Below the pieces are notes generated by a model. That model searched no databases. It was not told where the DNA came from and saw only the letters and a program-made list of their open reading frames with translations. A program made the position numbers and the translations under genes. This document shows positions 8,473 to 17,309 of a stretch of DNA of 64,000 bases, one piece after another (positions within the stretch are counted from its first letter, which is position 1; each line of letters opens with the position of its first letter). Where the stretch lies: positions 3,883,501-3,947,500 of the forward strand of contig NZ_CP069213.1 of NCBI RefSeq assembly GCF_016834455.1, written 5' to 3'. The DNA is from Shewanella litorisediminis (GTDB lineage Bacteria > Pseudomonadota > Gammaproteobacteria > Enterobacterales > Shewanellaceae).

Positions 8473-9144
8473 CTACACCGCCAGTGGCGATGCCAAATCG
8501 GCTGCGAGCCCCTTAGCCTTGTCGAGCGCCTCGGCCACCGACCTTTGGTGGCGCTCATCACCAAACTCTTGATACTCGGCGGCAATATGGAAAAACCGGC
8601 TGGCGCCGAGATAGCGGCTTAGAAGCTCAATGTGGGCGCCCAAGTGATCCCTGTGCGCCTGAGCGCCGCCGGGCTCAAAGCCGGACTCGCCGCAGGAACT
8701 CAGCAGCACCAGGGTTTTACCGCTCAGGATGGGTTCAATCGGGCAATCGCCACGGGCCAAATCGAATGAGAAGGTCTTGTTGATGCGAATGACCTGATCG
8801 AACCAGGCCTTCAGCGCCGCCGGCATGCCGTAGTTATACATGGGCGCTGAAATCACTATCACATCAGCTGACACTACCTCATCTATAAGCTCATCGGAAA
8901 GCGCCAACACCCTCGCCTCCTCATCGCTCAGGCTGGTCCTCTTAAAGCAGGCCGCAATCCAGTCCACAGTGATAAAATCGGGCGGTGTCAGTGCCAGGTC
9001 GCGCTGAATATATCGGGCGCTTGAGTGCTGCGACCGATAGCTCTTTACAAAGCTATCAGCCAATCTGCGTGAGATGGATTGATGTTGCGACTTTTCAGGG
9101 TCAAAGTTGCGGGCGCTGGAGTCGATTTGTAACAGTGTGGCCAT
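8473..9144 (-). CDS. azoR: FMN-dependent NADH:quinone oxidoreductase / azoreductase
   Basis: This flavodoxin-fold enzyme of 223 residues reduces quinones and azo compounds with NAD(P)H through FMN. The N-terminus MATLLQIDSSAR contains the phosphate-binding loop region, PMYNYGMPA is the flavin-contact stretch typical of AzoR, and LVLLSSCGESG with the following HRDHLGAHIELL completes the family pattern. The start at 9144 is preferred because AAGGA lies six bases upstream; the in-frame ATG at 9150 touches that site. It is divergent from a LysR gene about 100 bases away, the classic arrangement of a LysR regulator and its target. Confidence 0.88.
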   Translation of the reverse strand: MATLLQIDSSARNFDPEKSQHQSISRRLADSFVKSYRSQHSSARYIQRDLALTPPDFITVDWIAACFKRTSLSDEEARVLALSDELIDEVVSADVIVISAPMYNYGMPAALKAWFDQVIRINKTFSFDLARGDCPIEPILSGKTLVLLSSCGESGFEPGGAQAHRDHLGAHIELLSRYLGASRFFHIAAEYQEFGDERHQRSVAEALDKAKGLAADLASPLAV

Positions 9145-9242
9145 GGGCATTCCTTGGTGTAATTAAGACCCTGGCATTTTTGCAAGCACCGCCTTGACGG
9201 ACAAACGAGAAAGCACGCAATATAACTTAGCTTATCTCATTC

Positions 9243-10124
9243 ATGATACTCACCATGTTTTCACAGTTACCCTCCCTGAATAACCTTAAAGCCTTTGCGG
9301 CAGCGGCCCATTTCAACAGTTTTAAAGTCGCTGCCGAGGCACTTAACGTCACGCCAACCGCCATTTCTCATCAGATAAAGCATCTGGAGCAGTTTTTGAG
9401 TGTTCGCCTGTTCGAGCGGCAAGTACGCCAGGTTGTGTTAACCGCCGAAGGGGAAAAACTGGCAGCGACCACAGAGCGGATGTTCCGTGAACTCAGTAAC
9501 ACCCTGACAGAGCTGACCAAGCCTGCCACGCAAATCACAGTGTCCTGCTGCACGTCGTTCGCCACCCTGTGGTTGGCACCGAGGCTTGCGGATTTTCAGC
9601 AACGCTATCCAGACATCGACGTACAAATCCTTGCAAGCGACAGCCTGCATGACTTCAGCGAGGCCACGCAGCTGGATATCGCCCTGCGCTACGGTCAAGG
9701 GGTGAATGATGGGGAAATCCTGCTTGCGACTGAAACCCAAAGCTGCTACCAACTGAGCACCAACCCTCAACCATCAGGCAGACTGTTTGTGACCCACTGG
9801 CGGGAAAGCAGCGCCCTTGGAAATCTGCCATGGCAGCAGCACCTTGACGGATTAGGCTTTACTATCAAAAGTTTCGAGCAGGAGCAGTACACCCTGCAGG
9901 CGGCGCTGGCGGGGCAAGGAATGGCGCTTATCAGCAATGTGCTCGCCGAATCCGTGGTCAAACAAGGGTGGCTTGCAAAGCAAGACCACATGCCGGAATT
10001 TGCAGGCTACAACTATTGCCTGCGGCTAAATCCCAAGCGCGAGCACAACCACAGGGTGCGCGCCTTCGCCCACTGGCTGCAGGCAGAGTTTGCTCCGTTG
10101 CAGAACAGCAGCACCACGGATTAA
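9243..10124 (+). CDS. LysR-family transcriptional regulator (GcvA-like)
   Basis: This regulator of about 293 residues has an N-terminal winged HTH (LNNLKAFAAAAHFNSFKVAA, then LNVTPTAISHQIKHLE) and a C-terminal periplasmic-binding-like effector domain. HTH wording resembles the GcvA subgroup. A second in-frame ATG at 9255 (MFSQLPSLNN) is an equally good start; neither has a strong ribosome site. The gene diverges from azoR. The shared intergenic region holds an imperfect dyad, ATAACTTAGCTTAT, near 9222-9235 that fits a T-N11-A LysR box loosely. Control of azoR is inferred from position only. Confidence 0.85.
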   Translation: MILTMFSQLPSLNNLKAFAAAAHFNSFKVAAEALNVTPTAISHQIKHLEQFLSVRLFERQVRQVVLTAEGEKLAATTERMFRELSNTLTELTKPATQITVSCCTSFATLWLAPRLADFQQRYPDIDVQILASDSLHDFSEATQLDIALRYGQGVNDGEILLATETQSCYQLSTNPQPSGRLFVTHWRESSALGNLPWQQHLDGLGFTIKSFEQEQYTLQAALAGQGMALISNVLAESVVKQGWLAKQDHMPEFAGYNYCLRLNPKREHNHRVRAFAHWLQAEFAPLQNSSTTD

Positions 10125-10446
10125 TAGCTTTATGATGCACAATCTTAGCGCACAGCATTCGGTGGCAAGCAAGTAGGCTTTACTGTGTTTGCCATTCTCT
10201 TGTGCCCCTACCGCGGTTACCATATTGGCGGCTCGCCAATCCGGAATACCAAAAGGTCATTAACCATCCATTGCAGGATTTGTAATCCATATCAACCCAT
10301 TTAGCATAGATGTCGGGCCAAATTGAATTACCCTCAACAGCATAAATATGGAAACCCAGCGCTGCTTTTCCTTCCCCACAGCCGCGGCGCGCACCTTTCC
10401 TCCCATGCCTTAATTCATAAGGCTTTGCATTATTGGGAACTTTGAG
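10125..10446. other. 322-bp stretch without an assigned gene
   Basis: No convincing gene lies between the LysR and acetyltransferase genes. A perfect inverted repeat ATTGGCG-gct-CGCCAAT sits at 10224-10240 without a T-tract. The minus strand is open from about 10446 down to 10180 and ends with protein-like text (WPDIYAKWVDMDYKSCNGW, then LMTFWYSGLASRQYGNRG). It has no credible start outside the overlapping acetyltransferase gene. It could be a decayed gene end; I cannot name a parent. Confidence 0.4.
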
Positions 10447-11100
10447 ATGACTAACTACTTTGACAATCCCTTTGCGGGCAAACCGATAAAGGATCAGATT
10501 ACCAACCCCAATATTAAAGCAGGCCGCCACAGCTATTACTCCGGCTACTACCATGGGCACAGTTTTGATGACTGCGCACGCTACCTGAGCCCGGAACGCG
10601 ATGATGTGGACCAGCTCATCATAGGCAACTTCTGCTCCATTGGTTCGGGCGCCGTGTTTATGATGGCGGGTAATCAGGGACACAGGACCGACTGGGTTAC
10701 CACCTTTCCGTTTTTCTATCAGGACAACCCGCACTTCGCCGGCGCCGTAGATGGCTTTCGCCGCGCGGGCAATACAGTGGTGGGCAATGATGTGTGGATT
10801 GGCTCGGAGGCCATGATAATGCCCGGTGTGACCATAGGTGATGGCGCTGTGATTGCCAGCCGGGCGCTGGTCACCAGGGACGTTGCACCCTATGAGATTG
10901 TCGGTGCCAACCCCGCCAGGCACATACGTTTTCGATTTGATGAACGTCAAATACAGCAATTACTGGAAATGACATGGTGGCACTGGAGCGACGCTGAGCT
11001 GCAGGGCGCCATGGCACTGCTGTGTTCGGGCGATATCGACGGACTTTATCAATATTGGCAGCAGCAGATACTGCCCAACCGTGCCAACCAGCCGACCTGA
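10447..11100 (+). CDS. catB: CatB-type xenobiotic (chloramphenicol) acetyltransferase
   Basis: This 217-residue hexapeptide-repeat enzyme is of the xenobiotic acetyltransferase (XAT) type and forms a trimeric left-handed beta-helix. Visible marks are the [14 protein letters not shown] opening, [16 protein letters not shown], the catalytic-histidine stretch GNQGHRTDW, and the repeats [16 protein letters not shown] and [13 protein letters not shown]. The length and the C-terminal WWHW helix fit CatB proteins, which transfer acetyl from acetyl-CoA to chloramphenicol. Chromosomal copies are common in Shewanella and Vibrio. I see no integron attC-like site, so this is probably resident rather than a cassette. 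Actual drug activity is not shown by sequence. Confidence 0.82.
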   Translation: MTNYFDNPFAGKPIKDQITNPNIKAGRHSYYSGYYHGHSFDDCARYLSPERDDVDQLIIGNFCSIGSGAVFMMAGNQGHRTDWVTTFPFFYQDNPHFAGAVDGFRRAGNTVVGNDVWIGSEAMIMPGVTIGDGAVIASRALVTRDVAPYEIVGANPARHIRFRFDERQIQQLLEMTWWHWSDAELQGAMALLCSGDIDGLYQYWQQQILPNRANQPT

Positions 11101-11139
11101 ATCAACCCCGTCTATCCACCTCGGGAGATGCACTAGTCT

Positions 11140-11688
11140 ATGAAGTTTTATTTACGCCGGATGAAGCCCAAAGCGGCCTGCCCACCACGCCCGCCGATGA
11201 AAAAAATCCTCTGGTCCTGGCTTGGGGCCTTTGTGGGCATCTATCTGGTAGCAAACCTGGGGCAATGGATGGGGTCGGTAGAGCCGGGGCACATGTTTGT
11301 GATTGGCTCCTTTGGCGCCTCAGCGGTGCTGGTGTACGGCGCGCCCATGGCGGATTTTTCCCAGCCCCGTAATCTGATATTGGGTAACCTGCTTTCGGCC
11401 TTAATTGGCGTGAGTGTGTGGCAGCTTGTGGGTGATAATCCAGTGCTCGCCTCAGCCCTTGCGGTATCACTTGCCATTGCCGTGATGCACCTGACCCGCA
11501 CCATGCACCCACCTGCGGGCGCGGCGGCGCTGATTGCTGTGATAGGCGGTGACAGCGTGCAGCGCCTCGGCTACCTGTATGCCATTACCCCTGTGCTGCT
11601 CGGCTCCCTGGCCCTGCTGTTGGTGGCGCTGGTTATCAATAATCTGTCGTCCAATCCCAAACGCCACTATCCGCGATACTGGCTCTAG
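11140..11688 (+). CDS. HPP-family membrane protein
   Basis: This 182-residue integral membrane protein has four to five hydrophobic helices and the family-naming signature THPP-like segment, here RTMHPPAGAAALIAVIGG. HPP proteins include nitrite/anion transport candidates in cyanobacteria and plastids; bacterial members are mostly uncharacterised. A basic N-terminal tail (KFYLRRMKPKAACPPRPP) precedes the first helix; an internal ATG at 11197 would remove it. GGGAG occurs upstream of 11140 but at long spacing, so the start is uncertain. The 39 bases after catB allow read-through transcription. Confidence 0.8.
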   Translation: MKFYLRRMKPKAACPPRPPMKKILWSWLGAFVGIYLVANLGQWMGSVEPGHMFVIGSFGASAVLVYGAPMADFSQPRNLILGNLLSALIGVSVWQLVGDNPVLASALAVSLAIAVMHLTRTMHPPAGAAALIAVIGGDSVQRLGYLYAITPVLLGSLALLLVALVINNLSSNPKRHYPRYWL

Positions 11689-11751
11689 GCGACTGGCATC
11701 AGGTGACTGGCTCCGGGCCGCTGTGATTGCGGAAGCTGTCTCCTGACGCAG

Positions 11752-12189
11752 CTAGCGCGCTGGCTTTTTCTGCCCGAAGGCAGCCCCCGACCGACGCTGC
11801 TTTTTGTCAGCTTTGGTGGCATGCTGCATCAGGCGCTGAAACTTCGGGCATTCGAGGTAACTGGGGGCGCTGCACTGGGCTGCATGCCTCAGGCCATCGC
11901 GCATGGCGCTGAGCCGTTTGATGCGTGCATCCAGTTCGTCGGCCTTTTCTAACAGCCTGGCTTTGTCTATCTCGGGTACGCCATCAGTTCCGAGCATGCC
12001 GGCAATCTCATCCAGTGAAAAGCCCACCGACTGACCCAGGGTAATCAGCGCAAGCCTCTGCAAAATCCCGGGCGGAAACACCCGCTTGAGGCCATCGCGG
12101 CCGATGGAGCAAATAAGCCCCTTTTCCTCGTAGTATCTGAGCCTTGAAGCCGCAACGCCCGATTGTTTGGCCACCAGTGAAATATCCAT
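11752..12189 (-). CDS. MerR-family regulator (SoxR-like HTH, no Fe-S cysteine cluster)
   Basis: This 145-residue regulator opens with the MerR winged HTH (MDISLVAKQSGVAASRLRYY, EEKGLI), followed by a dimerisation coiled coil. SoxR has a CxxCxC...C cluster after the coil; here only two cysteines are present (QCSAPSYLECPKF), so a [2Fe-2S] redox switch is unlikely. The tail is basic. The start at 12189 has AGGAGG at ideal spacing; longer frames upstream would cover the divergent promoter. The shared region with the DUF2938 gene holds a SoxR-box-like palindrome inside a 19-bp-spaced promoter, so it probably activates its neighbour. Confidence 0.85.
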   Translation of the reverse strand: MDISLVAKQSGVAASRLRYYEEKGLICSIGRDGLKRVFPPGILQRLALITLGQSVGFSLDEIAGMLGTDGVPEIDKARLLEKADELDARIKRLSAMRDGLRHAAQCSAPSYLECPKFQRLMQHATKADKKQRRSGAAFGQKKPAR

Positions 12190-12199
12190 CCCATCCTCC

Positions 12200-12230
12200 T
12201 TGACCTCAAGTCGACTTGAAGTTGTACCCT
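12200..12230 (+). promoter_or_regulatory. MerR-type promoter with 19-bp spacer and SoxR-box-like palindrome
   Basis: The -35 hexamer TTGACC (12200-12205) and the -10-like TACCCT (12225-12230) are 19 bases apart, the over-long spacing that MerR activators correct by DNA untwisting. CCTCAAGTCGACTTGAAG (12204-12221) lies between them and differs at three positions from the SoxR box CCTCAAGTTAACTTGAGG. It would drive the plus-strand DUF2938 gene and could also repress the MerR gene. Confidence 0.75.
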
Positions 12231-12264
12231 GCAGATTGCTTAACAACAAGGACCGGAGAGAAGA

Positions 12265-12762
12265 ATGCAACTTTTGCTGCAAATACTGATGATTGGCGCT
12301 GGGGCGACCCTGGTGATGGATCTCTGGGCCATGCTCAGACTCAGGCTGTTTGGGGTACCTTCGCTGAACTACGCCATGGTTGGCCGCTGGCTGCTGTGGA
12401 TGCCCAAAGGGCGTTTTACCCATAACCCGATAGCAAGCGCCGAGCCTCAGCATGGAGAAATCTTAATTGGCTGGCTCGCCCATTACGCCATAGGTATCGC
12501 CTTTGCCGGACTGCTGCTGCCATTTGCCGGAGCAGAGTGGTTTACCGAGCCTTCAGCGGGCCCGGCGGTTGCTCTGGGGCTTGTCACTGTCGCAGCGCCT
12601 TTCTTTTTGCTGCAACCGGCGCTGGGTATGGGAGTCGCGGCATCACGCGCGCCGAGGCCCTGGCGCACCCGGGCACACAGCCTGGTAACCCACGCCGTCT
12701 TTGGGCTTGGCCTGTACATCAGCGCCCTTGTGGGTAAGGGTAAGGGCATTGGTCTGCACTAG
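12265..12762 (+). CDS. DUF2938 family membrane protein
   Basis: This 165-residue protein with four predicted membrane helices matches the DUF2938 pattern: the first helix has GAGATLVMDLWAMLRLRLFG, followed by GRWLLWMPKGRF, a helix with HYAIGIAFAGLLLPFAG, and the conserved LQPALGMGVAASRAP and HAVFGLGLY stretches. The function of the family is unknown. GGAGAG stands eight bases before the ATG. It is transcribed from a MerR-type promoter divergent from a MerR regulator, so expression is probably inducible. A strong bidirectional terminator follows. Confidence 0.82.
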   Translation: MQLLLQILMIGAGATLVMDLWAMLRLRLFGVPSLNYAMVGRWLLWMPKGRFTHNPIASAEPQHGEILIGWLAHYAIGIAFAGLLLPFAGAEWFTEPSAGPAVALGLVTVAAPFFLLQPALGMGVAASRAPRPWRTRAHSLVTHAVFGLGLYISALVGKGKGIGLH

Positions 12763-12781
12763 CACAGAAATCTCTCGGGAT

Positions 12782-12810
12782 AAAAAACGCCGCTGAACAG
12801 CGGCGTTTTT
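12782..12810. terminator. Bidirectional Rho-independent terminator
   Basis: A 9-bp perfect stem (ACGCCGCTG / CAGCGGCGT, loop AA) is flanked by A-run and T-run on either side. It serves the DUF2938 gene on the plus strand and ygiQ on the minus strand. Confidence 0.9.
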
Positions 12811-12819
12811 ATTGGGAGA

Positions 12820-15255
12820 TTATCCTGGCTTACGAGCCTTGGGCGCCGAACTGCCGCCACCGGGCTTGCCGGCACTTGATTTACCGGCACTGTTTTTTCC
12901 AGCATTGGGTTTACCAAAGACGGGCTTGGCACCCGGGCGAACATTGCTGCCGCCTTTACCCTGAGGCTTGCCCTGAGTATTCGCCGGGCTGTTACCTTTG
13001 GCGTTGGTCGCGCCCTGCGCCTTGCCCCTGGCTTGTGTCTTGCCCTGGGGCTTTCCTTTCTCGCCGGCACCCTTGCGGTCGTCGAATTGATTGGCGCTGA
13101 AGCGGGTAAAGGCCTGCTGGCCTTTCTCTGCCTTTTGCTTGCCACTGTTCCCCTTACCGGCCCACTGCTCGGCGCGGCCTTCGGGCGGCACCAGATGCTG
13201 GGTACCTGTGCCAATCAGGTGCTCCTTGCCCATGGCTATCAGGGCCTCACGAATGAGCGGCCAACCGGCGCTGTCGTGGTAACGGAGCAGCGCCTTGTGC
13301 AGGCGGCGCTGGCGGCCCTTTTTCGGTACCGGCACTTCTTCACTGCTGTGCTTGACGTTTTTCAGCGAGTTCAGCTCTGTGTGATAGATGGTGGTGGCAT
13401 TGGCCATGGGCGACGGATAGAAGTTCTGCACCTGATCCAGCTTGAACTTGCGCTCCTTGAGCCAAAGCGCCAGATTCACCATGTCTTCATCCGTGGTGCC
13501 CGGGTGGGCCGAGATAAAGTAAGGGATCAGGTACTGCTCCTTGCCCGCCTCTTTCGAGTACTTATCGAACAGCTCCTTGAACTTGTCGTAGGTGCCCATG
13601 CCGGGTTTCATCATCTTCGACAACGGGCCTTCTTCGGTATGCTCCGGCGCGATTTTCAGGTAGCCGCCCACGTGGTGCTTGGCCAGCTCCTTCACATAGC
13701 GCGGGTCTTCGATGGCAAGGTCATAACGCACCCCGGAGGCAATCAGCACCTTTTTGATACCGGGCACATCACGGGCAGCGCGGTACAGGTCTATGGTGTG
13801 CTGATGGTCAGTATCCAAATGGCCACAGATACTGGGGAATACACAGGACAGGCGGCGGCAGGTCTTTTCGGCCTTCTCGCTCTTACAGCCCAAACGGTAC
13901 ATGTTGGCCGTGGGACCGCCAAGATCGGAAATCACCCCGGTAAATCCGGGCACCTTGGCCTGGATATCCTTGATTTCCTTAACGATAGATTCCTGCGAGC
14001 GGCTCTGGATAATACGGCCTTCGTGCTCAGTAATGGAGCAGAAGGAGCAGCCGCCAAAACAGCCACGCATGATGTTGATGGAGGTCTTAATCATGTCGTA
14101 GGCAGGGATTTTTTCCTTGCCATACACGGGGTGCGGCACCCGCTGATAAGGCAGGTCGAACACCGCATCCATCTCTTCGGTGGACAGGGGCCATGCCGGT
14201 GGATTCACCCACACGCCGCGATCGCCGTGGGGCTGAAACAGGGCACGGGCACAACCGGGGTTTTGCTCCTGGTGCAGGATACGCGAGGCATGGGCGTACA
14301 GGTACCTGTCTTCGCTCACCCGCTCGAAGGCGGGTAAGAGCACATAGGTTTGCTCCCAGGGGCGCGGCTTGGGCGGCTGTATGCTGATGGGCTTGGCCAC
14401 GGTCACGCCGTCGGGCGCCGTCTCGTCGTTAAAGACCTTTACATCGGTGGGACCGGATAAATTCTGACAGCCCACATCATCGGCGCCATAAGGGTTGGGG
14501 ATGGGGTCGATTTTATGCAGCTGATCGATTTTGCGGGAGTCCATGCCGCGCCAGCCTGGCATGGGCGTCTTGCTGATAATGGCGGTACCGCGAATGTCGG
14601 TCAGTTGTGATGCCGCCTCACCGCCAGCCAGACGGTGGGCAATTTCGGCCAGTGGCCGCTCGGCATTGCCATACACCAGGATGTCGGCCTTGGCGTCGAA
14701 TATCACGCTGCGACGCACCTTATCTGACCAATAGTCGTAGTGAGCGATTCGGCGCAGGCTGGCCTCGATGCCACCAATCACTACGGGTACATCTTTGAAG
14801 GCTTCTTTACAGCGTTGGGTGTACACGGTAACGGCGCGGTCGGGGCGCTTGCCACCCACGTTTCCGGGGGTATAGGCATCGTCGTGGCGCAGTTTGCGAT
14901 CGGCAGTGTAACGGTTGATCATCGAGTCCATGTTGCCCGCCGTCACCCCGTAGAAAAGGTTGGGCTTACCCAGCTTCATGAAATCGTCTTTGCTGGACCA
15001 ATCGGGCTGGGAAATAATGCCCACGCGGAATCCCTGGGCTTCCAGCATGCGGCCAATCACCGCCATGCCAAAGCTGGGGTGGTCAACATAGGCATCGCCC
15101 GTGACTATGATGATGTCACAGCTGTCCCAGCCAAGCTGGTCCATCTCGGCCCGGGACATGGGCAGGAAGGGGGCTGTGCCGTAGCACTCTGCCCAGAATC
15201 TGGGATAACTGAAAAGGGTGGCTTCAACGCGCATCACACTAACCTGACGACTCAA
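12820..15255 (-). CDS. ygiQ: YgiQ-family radical SAM protein
   Basis: This large radical S-adenosylmethionine protein (up to 811 residues) closely follows E. coli YgiQ through its length. Its N-terminal domain includes [20 protein letters not shown]. The iron-sulfur motif CxxxCxxC sits at C399, C403 and C406 ([18 protein letters not shown]), and the SAM/TIM-barrel stretch [20 protein letters not shown] follows. The reaction catalysed by YgiQ is not established. From about residue 699 the chain becomes a low-complexity, Lys/Gly/Gln/Ala-rich tail with repeated PQGK and AGK units. Start: TTG at 15255 or ATG at 15234; neither has a strong ribosome site. Confidence 0.9.
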   Translation of the reverse strand: MSRQVSVMRVEATLFSYPRFWAECYGTAPFLPMSRAEMDQLGWDSCDIIIVTGDAYVDHPSFGMAVIGRMLEAQGFRVGIISQPDWSSKDDFMKLGKPNLFYGVTAGNMDSMINRYTADRKLRHDDAYTPGNVGGKRPDRAVTVYTQRCKEAFKDVPVVIGGIEASLRRIAHYDYWSDKVRRSVIFDAKADILVYGNAERPLAEIAHRLAGGEAASQLTDIRGTAIISKTPMPGWRGMDSRKIDQLHKIDPIPNPYGADDVGCQNLSGPTDVKVFNDETAPDGVTVAKPISIQPPKPRPWEQTYVLLPAFERVSEDRYLYAHASRILHQEQNPGCARALFQPHGDRGVWVNPPAWPLSTEEMDAVFDLPYQRVPHPVYGKEKIPAYDMIKTSINIMRGCFGGCSFCSITEHEGRIIQSRSQESIVKEIKDIQAKVPGFTGVISDLGGPTANMYRLGCKSEKAEKTCRRLSCVFPSICGHLDTDHQHTIDLYRAARDVPGIKKVLIASGVRYDLAIEDPRYVKELAKHHVGGYLKIAPEHTEEGPLSKMMKPGMGTYDKFKELFDKYSKEAGKEQYLIPYFISAHPGTTDEDMVNLALWLKERKFKLDQVQNFYPSPMANATTIYHTELNSLKNVKHSSEEVPVPKKGRQRRLHKALLRYHDSAGWPLIREALIAMGKEHLIGTGTQHLVPPEGRAEQWAGKGNSGKQKAEKGQQAFTRFSANQFDDRKGAGEKGKPQGKTQARGKAQGATNAKGNSPANTQGKPQGKGGSNVRPGAKPVFGKPNAGKNSAGKSSAGKPGGGSSAPKARKPG

Positions 15256-15378
15256 TCACTCTGGCATCATCCCCGGATGACGCCGTTTCAAGGGCGCGGA
15301 GTATAACAGGACTCCGCCCTTAAGTGTGACTAAAAAACAACCAAAGACCGAGTTTTTTCGTCGGATGTTATGGCGAAA

Positions 15379-15783
15379 TTATCCCCCGAGGCCAAGACCC
15401 CATTGCGCCAGGTTTATCAGTGCCAACACCAGCACCACAATCCAGGTGCCAAGGGTGCCAAGGAAGCGCCCTGCATGGTAACCGCCCCGGCCCTGGGTCA
15501 GGCCAATGCCATGCAACACCCTCGCAATCAGCCAGCTTGCACCTATCAGATGCAGATACAGGGGCGACAATCCGTTGAGTTCGGCGCAGGCCAGCAACAG
15601 AAGCACCAGGGGGGCATATTCCATAAAATTGCCGTGCACCCGAATCGCCACTTCAAGGGCCTTACTGTGCCCGGCACCCAAGCCGATTTTTTCGCTGCGC
15701 CGCAGCCGGACGACACCCCAGGCAAACACCAGCATCAAGAGGGCGGACAAGCTTAAATACAAGGCTGCAACCGGTAGTGGCAT
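15379..15783 (-). CDS. MAPEG family membrane protein
   Basis: This 134-residue protein has four hydrophobic helices and the MAPEG (membrane-associated proteins in eicosanoid and glutathione metabolism) pattern: a polar RVHGNFMEYAPLVLLLLACAE stretch centred on the conserved N-x-x-E, and a later HGIGLTQGRGGYHAGRFLGT segment. Bacterial relatives such as YecN have unknown substrates, although glutathione binding is typical of the fold. The start at 15783 follows GGAG at seven bases; the alternative at 15795 overlaps that site. Divergent from the ThrE-type exporter. Confidence 0.8.
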   Translation of the reverse strand: MPLPVAALYLSLSALLMLVFAWGVVRLRRSEKIGLGAGHSKALEVAIRVHGNFMEYAPLVLLLLACAELNGLSPLYLHLIGASWLIARVLHGIGLTQGRGGYHAGRFLGTLGTWIVVLVLALINLAQWGLGLGG

Positions 15784-15930
15784 ATTTGTCTCCAAAAGGT
15801 TGTTGGATTGGCATTATTCTTTGAAATGTCATTAAATCCGGTTAACCCCCCGGTTGCAACTTGGGGTATGATCCGCGCGCCCGTGCAATCGCGGGCAGGC
15901 CGACTAACCTACAGGGTGGACATACTAGGC

Positions 15931-17151
15931 GTGGACAACGTAGAATTCATTGAAAAACGCAGGTTTATCATTAAGTTGGGAAAGGCTCTGCACAAGTTTG
16001 GCACGCCGGCGTACCGACTGGAGACCCACTTGCAAAATGTATCCAGAATGTTGGGTATCGAGGGGTATTTTCTGATTTCCCCCACCTCCATGACCTTCGT
16101 ACTGCAACACGATGCCGATCAGGAATATAACCACGTCGCCCGGGTGAAACCCGGTGAGCTGGATCTGGGCTCCCTTGCCCGCACCGACGAACTGGTGGAT
16201 GAACTTATCAGCGGCAAGCGCACCCTGCAGGATGCCATGGATCGCCTGGAAGAAATCATCAACAAACCCAATCCCTATGGCCCACTGCTCACCCTGCTGG
16301 CGTTCGGCTCGTCGGCCGCAGCCTTTGCCATGCTGATGGGCTCGGGTTGGAACGACGTGCTCTGGTCGGGTCTGCTCGGTCTGATAGTGTATGCGCTGGT
16401 TTACCGGGCCGAGCGTTCCAAACGCATGGCCGAAATGCTGGAGCCTCTGGCCGCCATTGTTTGTGCTCTGGGCGCCACCTTCATCAGCCAGTACGATCCC
16501 GGCATCAATATCCCTGTGGTGATTCTATCGGGGATCATTATCTTTATTCCCGGCCTCGCCTTGACTTTGGGATTGGCAGAGCTCGCCGCCCGGGATCTCA
16601 TGTCAGGCACCATGCGCATCATGGATGCGGTCATGCTGCTGTTTAAGCTGTATTTTGGTGCCATTCTCGGACTGGTGGTGGGTAAAGCCTTGTTTGGAGA
16701 GGCTATTTATATGGAGTCTCAGCCCGTACCGAGATTAGCCATCTGGTCTGCGGTCCCCATTTTGTCCATGGCGCTGGTGATTATCTTTAAAGCCCGCATG
16801 AAGGATGCGCCATGGGGCGTGCTGGCCGGGATTGTGGCCTTCTTTTCGGCCATGGCGGGCGGTATCTATCTTGGCGACAGCATAGGCATTTTTATCGGCG
16901 CCTTTGCCGTGGGGATATACTCTAACCTCTTCGCCCGCTGGATGAAGGCACCAGCCTCCATTGCCTTGCTGCAGGGGATAGTGATCCTGGTACCGGGCAG
17001 CAAAACCTACATAGGGCTGAACGTGCTTATCTCGGGTGAAACCATGCTCAACCAGGCCCATCTGGGGTCGCAGATTTTCCTGATTTTTATGTCACTCATT
17101 GCCGGCCTCATCTTTGCCAACGTGGCCGTGCCACCGCGCAGAACCCTCTGA
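15931..17151 (+). CDS. ThrE-type threonine/serine exporter family protein (YjjP-YjjB fusion form)
   Basis: This inner-membrane protein of about 406 residues joins the soluble N-terminal/first membrane domain (YjjP-like, with SRMLGIEGYFLISPTSMTF) and a second membrane domain (YjjB-like) in one chain. About ten helices can be drawn from residue 120 on. ThrE proteins export threonine and serine in Corynebacterium; YjjPB exports succinate in E. coli, so the substrate is open. I chose the GTG at 15931 because a -10-like TATGAT at 15867-15872 would place the transcript start downstream of the earlier starts (15808, 15826), and AGGGTGGA lies ten bases before it. A terminator hairpin follows. Confidence 0.8.
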   Translation: MDNVEFIEKRRFIIKLGKALHKFGTPAYRLETHLQNVSRMLGIEGYFLISPTSMTFVLQHDADQEYNHVARVKPGELDLGSLARTDELVDELISGKRTLQDAMDRLEEIINKPNPYGPLLTLLAFGSSAAAFAMLMGSGWNDVLWSGLLGLIVYALVYRAERSKRMAEMLEPLAAIVCALGATFISQYDPGINIPVVILSGIIIFIPGLALTLGLAELAARDLMSGTMRIMDAVMLLFKLYFGAILGLVVGKALFGEAIYMESQPVPRLAIWSAVPILSMALVIIFKARMKDAPWGVLAGIVAFFSAMAGGIYLGDSIGIFIGAFAVGIYSNLFARWMKAPASIALLQGIVILVPGSKTYIGLNVLISGETMLNQAHLGSQIFLIFMSLIAGLIFANVAVPPRRTL

Positions 17152-17154
17152 TAT

Positions 17155-17195
17155 ATCGGGGCTAATGAGACACTTCATCAGCCCCGATTTTCGTC
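17155..17195 (+). terminator. Rho-independent terminator
   Basis: ATCGGGGCTAATGAG pairs with TTCATCAGCCCCGAT (one mismatch/bulge) across a short loop, followed by TTTTCG. It ends the ThrE-type gene. Confidence 0.75.
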
Positions 17196-17309
17196 GATAG
17201 TTGCACATAAGCTTAAGTAAAAATTTGAGTTTTTTCTCGCCTTGCCTTGACTATCCCCTTGCTTGTACTGTTAATGAAATGTGGGTACCAGGCAACGGAG
17301 GGGCTGACA

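Noticed and set aside
10224..10240. Inverted repeat ATTGGCG-gct-CGCCAAT as a terminator or attC site
   Set aside because: No T-tract for a terminator, and no R/L boxes or GTTRRRY consensus for an integron attC.
10447..10959. Minus-strand frame through catB
   Set aside because: The part inside catB is antisense shadow; only the portion outside catB is kept as a doubtful remnant.
13033..14337. Long open frame (434 codons) on the plus strand
   Set aside because: It runs antisense through ygiQ, whose product matches E. coli YgiQ throughout; the plus-strand translation has no recognisable domain.
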